Virus record (IMG/VR): IMGVR_UViG_3300025120_000620
Span: 1 to 22,344 of that record
Origin: a virus
Direction: 5' to 3' (one strand)
Length of the DNA stretch: 22,344 nt
Shown here in pieces: positions 15,773 to 22,344 of the stretch. A program made the translations under genes and the position numbers. Within the stretch, counting starts at the first letter, position 1. The number at the start of each line of letters is the position of its first letter. The notes beneath the pieces were generated by a model, which saw only the letters and a list, made by a program, of their open reading frames with translations, did no database searches and was not told the origin of the DNA.

Positions 15773-16816
15773 ATGTCAACATTTCAAATATTTGATAAAG
15801 AAAATGATGTAGTTGAAAATCAAAGAACAACTATCTCAAGTGGATTATGGACAGGTGGTTCAGGAACTTTAACCGCAGCATATACACAATCTACAAATGG
15901 AAATATTACAGGTTCCTTTTTAGATATCTATAACGAAGACCCAAATCTTTCAAGTTCAGCAGAAGTCCAATACGCAGTTGGATATGCACACTTTGACGGA
16001 AGTGGTTCAAGAGGTAACACAACTAAATTAACAACAGGTGGTAGACAATCAAAAGCATTGTATAGTCAATTCAGAAATGTATTGTTAGCACCAAACACAG
16101 ATAAGTTTGAATTTACATCTTCACCAACAGCATCAGGCGATAAAGACTTTTACTTTGTTTCGTTCCAAAGAGCAAGACAAAGAGAAAAGATTGACCCAGG
16201 AAATTGGGAATTACATTTAGCAGGAGCAATGCCAGCAGGTGATACACACGATAGTAAAATTAAATTAATTGATGATAGTGGAGCAGGAGCAAATGTTACC
16301 GTTAATCAAGGTGGTAGAGTATTTAATGTTGTTAGTGGTTCAGTAGCAGGTGGAGTTAATGTAACAGCAGCAGCTGAAACAGCATTCGGTGCTTATGGAT
16401 TATTTTATCCCGACTTAGGATTAATATTATTAAATGCTAAGATGGCTGAATTGAGTGGTGGTTTAGCAGCTAATCCAAGAAGTGCAGATGCATTTGACAA
16501 CAGACCACAAGCATTCTATAACTCAATTGAATCAGGTTCATACTTTGCAGCTCGTAGAGAAGAAGAAATTAGTTCAACGAATTACTTTGTTCGTGTTAAT
16601 AACAAGAGATTTAACTTTAGTTCTAATCCAACATTTGCAACAGGTTCGGATGGTTCTTTAACTCAAGCTACTTTCTTTAAAGACCCTAAAACTTTTATTA
16701 CACAAGTTGGTCTTTATAATAATGAGAATGAGTTATTGGCAATTGCTAAGTTATCTCAACCTTTACTAAAGTCATATTCAAGGGAAGCTATTATTAAAGT
16801 GAAACTTGATTTTTAG
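15773..16816 (+). CDS. Tail fibre/appendage structural protein A
   Basis: This 347-aa protein is Ser/Gly/Thr/Asn/Ala-rich with no signal peptide. Features include FRNVLLAPNTDKFEFTSSPT and DFYFVSFQRARQREKIDPGN early on, and a Gly/Val/Asn-rich middle. The C-terminus (FKDPKTFITQVGLYNNENEL; LAIAKLSQPLLKSYSREAII) matches the end of the next gene, which is therefore a partial paralogue. That C-terminal module (TxVGLYNxxNELLAxAKLxxP) is a compact beta region, perhaps an anchor to a shared partner. The start is set by AAGGAG overlapping the previous stop codon. Probably a component of tail fibres or baseplate appendages. Confidence 0.75.
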   Translation: MSTFQIFDKENDVVENQRTTISSGLWTGGSGTLTAAYTQSTNGNITGSFLDIYNEDPNLSSSAEVQYAVGYAHFDGSGSRGNTTKLTTGGRQSKALYSQFRNVLLAPNTDKFEFTSSPTASGDKDFYFVSFQRARQREKIDPGNWELHLAGAMPAGDTHDSKIKLIDDSGAGANVTVNQGGRVFNVVSGSVAGGVNVTAAAETAFGAYGLFYPDLGLILLNAKMAELSGGLAANPRSADAFDNRPQAFYNSIESGSYFAARREEEISSTNYFVRVNNKRFNFSSNPTFATGSDGSLTQATFFKDPKTFITQVGLYNNENELLAIAKLSQPLLKSYSREAIIKVKLDF

Positions 16817-16825
16817 GACAAAATA

Positions 16826-17809
16826 ATGTTCAAAAATCTTGAATTACAAGAATCAACAGTTAGACCTTTTAAAACTCATAAGAACTTTACATTTAGTAAT
16901 AATGATAGTGGAAGTGGAATATGGGGAATAAAAGCTCGTAGTGGTTCTTTATACAATTACATAAGCGCATCAGACGCAGTGACTGAAGTCGTATCGGGTT
17001 CAGTAACAACACGATATTTTTCATCACCAACTTGGCATATGTTAAATCAAACATTTTATGCTAATCACATAACAGCAAGTTATAATCCAGGACTTATAAG
17101 TAGAAATTTAAATACATCTGCTTCAATACTAAGTGTTGGTAGAGATTTATTTGGGGAAGAAATAAAACCGGGTAGTCTTGACTTATCGGTAACGATTGGT
17201 AGTGTAACTTTTGATATTAGAGATGATGGAGATGGTAATCTTTATGATAATGCACACTCTGCAAGTTTCTCAACATTTAAAACAAACAAATTTACAAGTG
17301 GTAGTACAACTACTACAAATGCAGTAGGTAGTGGTAGTGAAGTCGGTAATATAATGTATGGTCAAGGACTATTAGTCTTTACTGATACAGGTTCTTACGC
17401 TGATGCAGCAACATCACCATTTACTTTAAAGTATCAAGCAACTCATACAATATATGAATATGAGTACCTTGTAAAAGCAAAACCTTTTGAATTTAATACT
17501 TCAACAAATATCAGTTTAACACCTGATAGAAGTGGTAGTATTACAGTAAAAGAGGGTGCGGTTTCAATGTCTAACTTCTTCCCACCAAGTCACAATCCAA
17601 GTGGTCACGGAACAGGAAGTTATGCAACATTCTATAATGCAGCATCTGAGTCATTACCAATGGTAACTGGTTCAGAATTTAAACCATATGTGACAGATAT
17701 AGGTCTTTATAGTGAAGACAATGAACTATTAGCTCACGGAAAATTAGCAAAACCTATCAGATTAAGTGATGATATCGAGACGACTTTTGTAGTTCGTTTT
17801 GATGTATAA
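16826..17809 (+). CDS. Tail fibre/appendage structural protein B (shares C-terminus with A)
   Basis: This 327-aa, beta-rich protein has many Ser/Thr/Gly/Asn residues and no signal peptide or membrane segment. Its last ~45 residues (FKPYVTDIGLYSEDNELLAH, then GKLAKPIRLSDDIETTFVVR) line up with the C-terminus of the preceding protein: shared [TD]x[IV]GLYxxxNELLAxxKLxxP and a final VxFD/VKLDF. The N-terminal parts are different, so the pair share an attachment module but not an outer body. The N-terminus contains a Thr/Ser-rich SGSVTTRYFSSPTWHMLNQT stretch. This is a common arrangement for exchangeable fibre subunits. It is the last clearly virion gene before the secreted pair. Confidence 0.75.
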   Translation: MFKNLELQESTVRPFKTHKNFTFSNNDSGSGIWGIKARSGSLYNYISASDAVTEVVSGSVTTRYFSSPTWHMLNQTFYANHITASYNPGLISRNLNTSASILSVGRDLFGEEIKPGSLDLSVTIGSVTFDIRDDGDGNLYDNAHSASFSTFKTNKFTSGSTTTTNAVGSGSEVGNIMYGQGLLVFTDTGSYADAATSPFTLKYQATHTIYEYEYLVKAKPFEFNTSTNISLTPDRSGSITVKEGAVSMSNFFPPSHNPSGHGTGSYATFYNAASESLPMVTGSEFKPYVTDIGLYSEDNELLAHGKLAKPIRLSDDIETTFVVRFDV

Positions 17810-17821
17810 TCTTTGTAAACT

Positions 17822-17833
17822 TTATATTTATTA
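17822..17833 (+). promoter_or_regulatory. Recurrent AT motif TTATATTTATTA upstream of the secreted cargo gene
   Basis: Exact second copy of the 12-mer found at 15000-15011. It lies in the 51-base spacer ahead of the T9SS cargo gene at 17861, followed by a GGAG ribosome site at 17851-17854. If it is a promoter element, the cargo gene could have its own late start as well as read-through from the tail genes; no terminator is visible between them. Confidence 0.35.
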
Positions 17834-17860
17834 TTGAATTGAACCTTAACGGAGAACATA

Positions 17861-20824
17861 ATGTTTCGTTTTATGAAAAAGATGGTTATAACGACAGTTA
17901 TGTTTGGATTTGTCTTTGCACAAAGTCCAATCATAAGGGTAAAACAAATTGGTGAATGGAAAACACCAGAGTATTGGTGGAAAGCACAGGAGACTGTACA
18001 ATTACAGACTTTCTTAGCTGATGATATATCAACACCAGCTTTTAAGAATAATAATTTTGATTCTTGGAGAGATGACATTTTAGAAATAGAAGTCACTCTT
18101 GACGATGTAGGACAAGATATTACTACATTTAGATTTGATATTGCATTTGACAACGATTTAATCACTTGGATTGAAAATGATGGAACTAATCAAGAAACAT
18201 CAATCAATGCTTGGAGTCAAGGAAACTCACGAGTAATTGTGGGTTCACATATAGCAGATTGGACTGAAGGTGATGAAACATCAAATAATTCAACTGACTA
18301 TTCTTTTGAAGTAGTTCACTTTTCTAATGTTGGATACACAGACGCTATCCAAAGTAGTGGGAATGAAACTTCAGCACAGGATTCAGGCTATGATTGGTTA
18401 AGAGTTACTATGGTAAGTCACGGAGTTGATGCTAATAGTGATGGAACACCAGATTTTACATTTGGTAATGGAAACGGAAATCAAGCACAAGTATTAAAAT
18501 TACAATTTAGAATTAATGATGTAGTTGATAATTATCAACCACGTTCATTTAGAATACCTACACTTTATAGTGGTGGAACTGGATACTATACTTTCGTATC
18601 CGATGACTACCTATTAGATTATAAAGTTTACATTGACGGAAACTTTGATACCGCAGTAGACAATACAGGTAATGGTGGAGCAAGAGGAGATATTTCTCTA
18701 CATCCAAAACTTGTTGATGTTGAAGGCTTCGGTAGATACATTGGTGAATGGGTTGATGTAAATGGAGATGGAGTAAAAGATTCAGGTGATGACTTTGAAC
18801 AAAAAACTTATCCTTATTGGAAAGTTGTATTTGAGTTAGATGAAAATAATCCTGATACAGACGGAAACGGAACCGCTACACCATTCCCTACTTGGTATAA
18901 TATAGAAGATGTTGCTGATGATTCAAACACAGCAGACGAAGATTTATCTGATGATGTTATTGGAGATGGTAGTGGAACATATTACTATCTGAAAATGACC
19001 GACACAAACGGAGTAACAACATTAGCAGACCAAGCATTACCTGATAAAGGATTCTTAGGAGTATCATATTTTGATTACACCTATACGGATAAAAATGGAT
19101 ATTATAATATTCAATTACCAAGAAATAATACTTATCGTGTTTCTATCTGGCCACCAGACGCAGCAGATGATATTGGTCAACATACACAATTAGAATTGGA
19201 TAGAGGAGCGATTACAAACATTAATGACGCAATCGCAGCATTTAATTTCCAATCAAACAAATTTGAAAATTCTAATGATATTAAAGTAGATTCACCAAGT
19301 GCTTACTTAATTGGTGATGTAGACGGAGATGATGTATTCCAATTAAATGACGCATACTTTATATGGGCATATGTAAGTGGAGTATTTTCAACATCATATA
19401 CTCACATTAATGGAAACTCATATCAACAATGGTCAAGTATAGATAATTTAAAATCAAATGGAAGTGCACAAACTCTTAATTATTATCAAGCACTTAGAGG
19501 TGGTGATACAAAACAAAGAAGAGAGTTTACATTATTTTTAGATGACGACTTAGCACAAGAAACAACATCACTAACAAAAGACGCTGGTGGAGTTGCTTGG
19601 TTTAATCCTTTAATGGATGATGTCGTAACAGGTATGGATACTTTACAAGTAAGTATTGGAGCAGGAACATCAACCTTTGATGACCCGGACATTACTACTG
19701 ATGGAGATGTAAATCCAGATTACACTTATGATGAGGTCGCAGTTTACTTTACAGGTGATATGAATTTATCAGGAACAAAAGTTCAAGAAAGTGGTGGTGA
19801 TGGATATCAAGACGCATATGCAGGAACAACATATTATCGTTGGGCAACACACACGGTTCAAAACGGAAGTTCAGGAGATAACTCTTGGAATCAGAATTGT
19901 GTAAACGCATCTTGTGATGACGCACCAAGTGCTTGGACATACACAAATACAAATGGTGAATATGATGGAGCAAGTAAAATTATGGCTACAAATTCAACAC
20001 CCGATGTAAGTTTATCATTACCAGACGATGGAAGTGTTAAAGTTCAAATGGGTAACCAAGTTGTAGTTCCTTTGACAATTACACCTAATTTAGATTTGGT
20101 AACAGGAGAACCTACTAAGATAGCAGGTTTTGAATTTGAGGTTAGATTTGATACTAATCAATTACAATTTATTGACGCTCAAACAGGACTTTTACCAGGA
20201 CCTTGGATGACTTACTTAAATGAAAGTGAGATTGATGACGAGGGATATAAAACAATTTCATTCGGAGCATTAGAAAATTCACCAAACAATGCACCAGAGG
20301 ACTATTATTTGACTGAAGAGTTAGTTGGACTACAATTAGTATTCAATTCACAACTTAATGAAAATAATAATCAAGAGTGGACAGAAGCTGACTTACAATT
20401 TGTAGGAAAAGCTAACGCTGGTAATCCAGCGGGTGATGATTTATTTATGGAAAGACAAAGTGGAAAAATAAACATATGGAATAAGTTTTGGGCATTTGGT
20501 GGTGGACAACCATCAGAAGATGAGATGACTTATGTTTATCCAAATCCATATAAAGATAGTGAACATAGTTCAATTAACTTCCAATTCTATATGGAACAAT
20601 CAGGTAATGTGATGATTAGTATATACAACGCTAATGGTCAAAAGGTTGGAACTTTATTAGATGAAGTTGTTAATGACGGAATGCACACATATACTTTCTC
20701 AGACTTGCCAGATGCTTTCGGTGATGGATATGGTGGATATCAAGAATTAGATTCTGGTATTTATCTATTCGTAATGGAAACAGAAAACAAAATTAAGTCT
20801 AAGAAATTTACAATAATTAAATAA
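17861..20824 (+). CDS. Secreted multidomain protein with T9SS C-terminal sorting domain, cohesin/dockerin-like segments
   Basis: This is a 987-aa protein. Residues 1-20 are a Sec signal peptide (basic MFRFMKKM, hydrophobic VITTVMFGFVF) with predicted cut FA|Q, leaving Gln21 as N-terminus. Beta-rich domains follow. Residues about 73-215 look like a cohesin-type sandwich (ILEIEVTLDDVGQDITTFRF). Asp/Asn-rich calcium-loop-like segments occur at 190-199 and 299-313 (DVNGDGVKDSGDDFE). A dockerin-like loop is at 485-507 (GDVDGDDVFQLNDAYFIWAY). A clearer cohesin-type domain is at about 725-830 (KIAGFEFEVRFDTNQLQFID). Residues about 890-987 are a type A T9SS sorting domain: YVYPNPYKDS, ISIYNANGQKVGTLLDEV, SGIYLFVMET and a KKFTIIK end. 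Only two Cys (680, 685) are present. Such proteins cross the outer membrane by T9SS and attach to the surface. It lies directly after tail genes and just before a PorV-like gene. A start at internal Met5 is possible, but the GGAG site favours 17861. Confidence 0.88.
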   Translation: MFRFMKKMVITTVMFGFVFAQSPIIRVKQIGEWKTPEYWWKAQETVQLQTFLADDISTPAFKNNNFDSWRDDILEIEVTLDDVGQDITTFRFDIAFDNDLITWIENDGTNQETSINAWSQGNSRVIVGSHIADWTEGDETSNNSTDYSFEVVHFSNVGYTDAIQSSGNETSAQDSGYDWLRVTMVSHGVDANSDGTPDFTFGNGNGNQAQVLKLQFRINDVVDNYQPRSFRIPTLYSGGTGYYTFVSDDYLLDYKVYIDGNFDTAVDNTGNGGARGDISLHPKLVDVEGFGRYIGEWVDVNGDGVKDSGDDFEQKTYPYWKVVFELDENNPDTDGNGTATPFPTWYNIEDVADDSNTADEDLSDDVIGDGSGTYYYLKMTDTNGVTTLADQALPDKGFLGVSYFDYTYTDKNGYYNIQLPRNNTYRVSIWPPDAADDIGQHTQLELDRGAITNINDAIAAFNFQSNKFENSNDIKVDSPSAYLIGDVDGDDVFQLNDAYFIWAYVSGVFSTSYTHINGNSYQQWSSIDNLKSNGSAQTLNYYQALRGGDTKQRREFTLFLDDDLAQETTSLTKDAGGVAWFNPLMDDVVTGMDTLQVSIGAGTSTFDDPDITTDGDVNPDYTYDEVAVYFTGDMNLSGTKVQESGGDGYQDAYAGTTYYRWATHTVQNGSSGDNSWNQNCVNASCDDAPSAWTYTNTNGEYDGASKIMATNSTPDVSLSLPDDGSVKVQMGNQVVVPLTITPNLDLVTGEPTKIAGFEFEVRFDTNQLQFIDAQTGLLPGPWMTYLNESEIDDEGYKTISFGALENSPNNAPEDYYLTEELVGLQLVFNSQLNENNNQEWTEADLQFVGKANAGNPAGDDLFMERQSGKINIWNKFWAFGGGQPSEDEMTYVYPNPYKDSEHSSINFQFYMEQSGNVMISIYNANGQKVGTLLDEVVNDGMHTYTFSDLPDAFGDGYGGYQELDSGIYLFVMETENKIKSKKFTIIK

Positions 20825-20832
20825 GAGGGACA

Positions 20833-21690
20833 ATGATGAAAAAATTATTAAGTTTATTAGTATTAACAGGAACATTATTTGCACAAGCAAATGATATCTT
20901 TACACTTAATCCAAGTGTAAATAGTGCCGGTATGGGTAATGTCGGTATAGCACACGCAGATGTAAGAAATGTATTTCACAATCCAGCCTTTGCAGGACTA
21001 AAAAAGACACATTACGAAATATCACACGTAAAATGGTTACCAAACTTATCAGATGATATGGGATATCAAAGTATGTTACACACTTCAGATATGGGTTGGT
21101 CAGGTGAAATATTTTACTTTGATTACGGAACACAAACAGAAGCTAATTCAGGCGGAATCATCATAGGTGATTTTGAATCAGCATCATTTAGAATGAGTGG
21201 TGGTTATGGATTTGGATTCAACGATTGGTTAGTCGGAGCAAGATTAAATTTCTATCATCATAATTTTGTAGACGATATTGATATCGGTATGAACTATGGA
21301 TTTGATATCGGTGCTTACAAAGAGTTCGGTAATACATCAGTTGGTATCGTATTAAAAGATGTCGGTGGTGATACAGAAATATTAGAACAAACACTTAATT
21401 TACCTATGTCAATAGGTGTTGGTGTTGGACAAAAATTTGGAGACTTTACATTAGCATCTGATGTTAAGGTATTTGAGGATTATAATTCGATTGGTATTGG
21501 TGGAGAATATTCACTTGGTGTCGCAAGTTTAAAAGCAGGATACTATACTGAATCAGAATTTGATGTTGATTACTTTACAATAGGTGGTGGCATTAACGCA
21601 GGTATCGTAGACTTATCATTAGCATATTACTACAATACAGATAGTTTTCATAACGAAACTTTAATGATTTCATTTGGATTTAACTTCTAA
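20833..21690 (+). CDS. porV: PorV/PorQ-family outer-membrane beta-barrel protein
   Basis: This 285-aa protein has a signal peptide MMKKLLSLLVLTGTLFA with predicted cut before Gln18. It then shows the PorV/PorQ (UPF0164-like) opening: NPSVNSAGMGNVGIAHADV and a HNPAFAGL box, matching the family's SAGMGxxGxAxAD...NPA signature. About twelve alternating hydrophobic strands follow, with the barrel closing on an aromatic end (LMISFGFNF). In T9SS, PorV is the outer-membrane shuttle that takes cargo from the SprA/Sov translocon to the attachment complex; PorQ acts in that complex. This protein is shorter than typical PorV (roughly 380 aa), nearer to PorQ-type or minimal members. It begins 8 bases after the cargo stop (AGAGGG ribosome site), so the two are almost certainly one unit. 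PorV versus PorQ is undecided; the family is clear. Confidence 0.82.
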   Translation: MMKKLLSLLVLTGTLFAQANDIFTLNPSVNSAGMGNVGIAHADVRNVFHNPAFAGLKKTHYEISHVKWLPNLSDDMGYQSMLHTSDMGWSGEIFYFDYGTQTEANSGGIIIGDFESASFRMSGGYGFGFNDWLVGARLNFYHHNFVDDIDIGMNYGFDIGAYKEFGNTSVGIVLKDVGGDTEILEQTLNLPMSIGVGVGQKFGDFTLASDVKVFEDYNSIGIGGEYSLGVASLKAGYYTESEFDVDYFTIGGGINAGIVDLSLAYYYNTDSFHNETLMISFGFNF

Positions 21691-21821
21691 TGGATATCGT
21701 TGAAATATGGAATTCAATAGGATACTTTGACGGAATATTGTTTACAATATGGTTAGGGATATTGTATTATGGAAAATGTTGGATAGACAGCAGATTTAAA
21801 GTTATTAATTATCATAAATAG
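21690..21821 (+). CDS. 43-aa membrane micro-protein
   Basis: This small gene starts within the stop of the porV-like gene (TAATG at 21688-21692) and ends at TAG 21819-21821, followed 9 bases later by the next start. The product (MDIVEIWNSIGYFDGILFTI and on) has a hydrophobic segment at about 14-29 (GILFTIWLGILYYGKC) and a basic tail ending RFKVINYHK. The exact coupling overlap and the way it fills the spacer argue for a real gene. It would be a single-pass inner-membrane peptide, probably with its basic C-terminus inside. No family recognised. Confidence 0.6.
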   Translation: MDIVEIWNSIGYFDGILFTIWLGILYYGKCWIDSRFKVINYHK

Positions 21822-21830
21822 GAAAATAAA

Positions 21831-22244
21831 ATGGCAAAACAAGTAGACGCAGAACAATTAGTAGATAATTTACAAAACGCAAAGTTTGGATTATCAATAC
21901 AAAACATAGTAGCTATCGTTACGGTATTATCATCACTTATAGCAGGTTGGTATACTTTTACAGGTAGAATAGATTCATTAGAAGAAGTGGTTCAAGGATT
22001 TGCAGAAGCATCAGATATTGAATTAGTCGGACAGAAGTTAGATACTTTTGAAAAAGATATTGATTACCTTAAAGAAAGAATCGATTCTTTTGAAGGTGTT
22101 GATTTATCAGGTATCACAGGTGATATCATTAAGTTAGAAGCTGAAATTAAAGATGTTAAAAGAAATGCTAACGCAGCTCATAAACACATAGATAAACACG
22201 AAGTGGATTTTCACGGAGACCCATTAGCAAAATTTAAAAAATAA
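21831..22244 (+). CDS. Membrane-anchored coiled-coil protein
   Basis: This is a 137-aa protein with a short soluble N-terminus (MAKQVDAEQLVDNLQNAKFG), one transmembrane helix at about 22-44 (LSIQNIVAIVTVLSSLIAGW), and a long charged, heptad-like helix from about 46 to 120 (RIDSLEEVVQGF; KLDTFEKDIDYLKERIDSFE; IIKLEAEIKDVKRNANAAHK). The end is His/Lys-rich (KHIDKHEVDFHGDP). This should be a bitopic inner-membrane protein with a coiled coil on one side. AGGA lies about 8 bases before the ATG, and its TAA overlaps the ferredoxin ATG (TAATG). A spanin or lysis accessory role is conceivable from topology, but there is no supporting motif. Family not recognised. Confidence 0.75.
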   Translation: MAKQVDAEQLVDNLQNAKFGLSIQNIVAIVTVLSSLIAGWYTFTGRIDSLEEVVQGFAEASDIELVGQKLDTFEKDIDYLKERIDSFEGVDLSGITGDIIKLEAEIKDVKRNANAAHKHIDKHEVDFHGDPLAKFKK

Positions 22245-22344
22245 TGACTTTTATAATAACAGAACCGTGTATCGGAACTTGTGATACAGCTTGTGTGGAT
22301 GTATGTCCAGTAGATTGTATTCACGGCCCAATAGATGTAACGGG
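22244..22344 (+). CDS. Ferredoxin, iron-sulphur cluster protein (3' end cut by window)
   Basis: Only the first 33 codons are in the window. The product opens MTFIITEPCIGTCDTACVDV and continues CPVDCIHGP. This matches the N-terminus of the bacterial 7Fe/8Fe ferredoxin family (usual form ..EPCIGTKDTACVDVCPVDCIHP). Cysteines are at 9, 13, 17, 21 and 25. The CxxxCP (17/21) and the trailing Cys25 are typical cluster ligands. Cys13 replaces a residue that is usually Lys or similar and is an unusual extra thiol. Ferredoxins carry low-potential electrons in the cytoplasm. It is coupled to the previous gene by TAATG, so it is phage-borne in this layout and probably an auxiliary metabolic gene. The second cluster region lies outside the window. 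Confidence 0.88.
   Translation, partial: MTFIITEPCIGTCDTACVDVCPVDCIHGPIDVT

Noticed and set aside
17734-18165. 143-codon open frame on the minus strand across the tail/cargo junction
   Set aside because: It is antisense to two strongly supported genes, has no ribosome site, and its product shows no coherent domain. It reads as a shadow of AT-rich coding sequence.
1-22344. Prophage, CRISPR array, tRNA or insertion sequence
   Set aside because: No integrase or transposase, no regularly spaced repeats and no cloverleaf-like sequence were seen. A dedicated tRNA scan was not possible.

Overview
This 22.3 kb window is AT-rich, gene-dense and almost entirely read from the + strand. It looks like part of the late (virion) region of a T4-like tailed phage of uncultured, probably marine, origin. 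The phage assignment rests on a late-sigma-like protein (gp55 type), a baseplate block with a gp5-like hub, a gp25 wedge protein and a gp6 wedge protein in that order, and then a run of large Ser/Thr/Gly/Asn-rich tail structural proteins. I see no integrase, transposase, rRNA, tRNA or CRISPR array.

Layout. (1) 1-2361: four tightly coupled genes. These are a 5'-truncated protein distantly resembling DUF4338/DruA, an HD-domain phosphohydrolase, a small membrane-anchored coiled-coil protein and the gp55-like sigma factor. (2) 2362-3133: a small regulatory island. A near-consensus sigma70-type promoter drives a 67-aa acidic protein. A perfect 13-bp hairpin terminator separates it from a convergent minus-strand gene for a 74-aa, two-helix hydrophobic protein. 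A 165-bp divergent spacer follows and carries an exact T4 late-promoter box (TATAAATA). (3) 3134-10867: the baseplate block, including a DNRLRE-type protein just downstream of gp6. (4) 10867-17809: a 1369-aa LamG-containing tail protein and three further tail proteins, two of which share a C-terminal motif. (5) 17861-21690: a 987-aa secreted multidomain protein with a type IX secretion (T9SS) C-terminal sorting domain, then a PorV/PorQ-family outer-membrane beta-barrel. (6) 21690-22344: a 43-aa membrane micro-protein, a membrane-anchored coiled-coil protein, and the start of a ferredoxin that runs off the window.

The most unusual part is region 5. A phage virion region is followed directly, on the same strand and with no visible terminator, by what looks like a T9SS cargo and its outer-membrane shuttle partner. 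The cargo has a signal peptide, cohesin-like and dockerin-like segments and a sorting domain. Both signal peptides end in FA|Q, which fits the 'Q-rule' of Bacteroidota signal peptidase I substrates. This points to a host with a T9SS, in the Bacteroidota or wider FCB group. A marine lineage such as Marinimicrobia/SAR406 is my guess and is not shown by the sequence. The likely outcome is remodelling of the infected cell's surface late in infection.

How the genes may work together (inference): the sigma factor would turn on the structural operon through the TATAAATA box near 3060. The baseplate and tail genes are translated in a chain, with stop and start codons overlapping at many junctions. 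The T9SS pair and the ferredoxin would be expressed late as host-manipulating auxiliary genes. No stretch over 300 bases lacks a gene; the longest spacers are 2969-3133 and 2362-2484.
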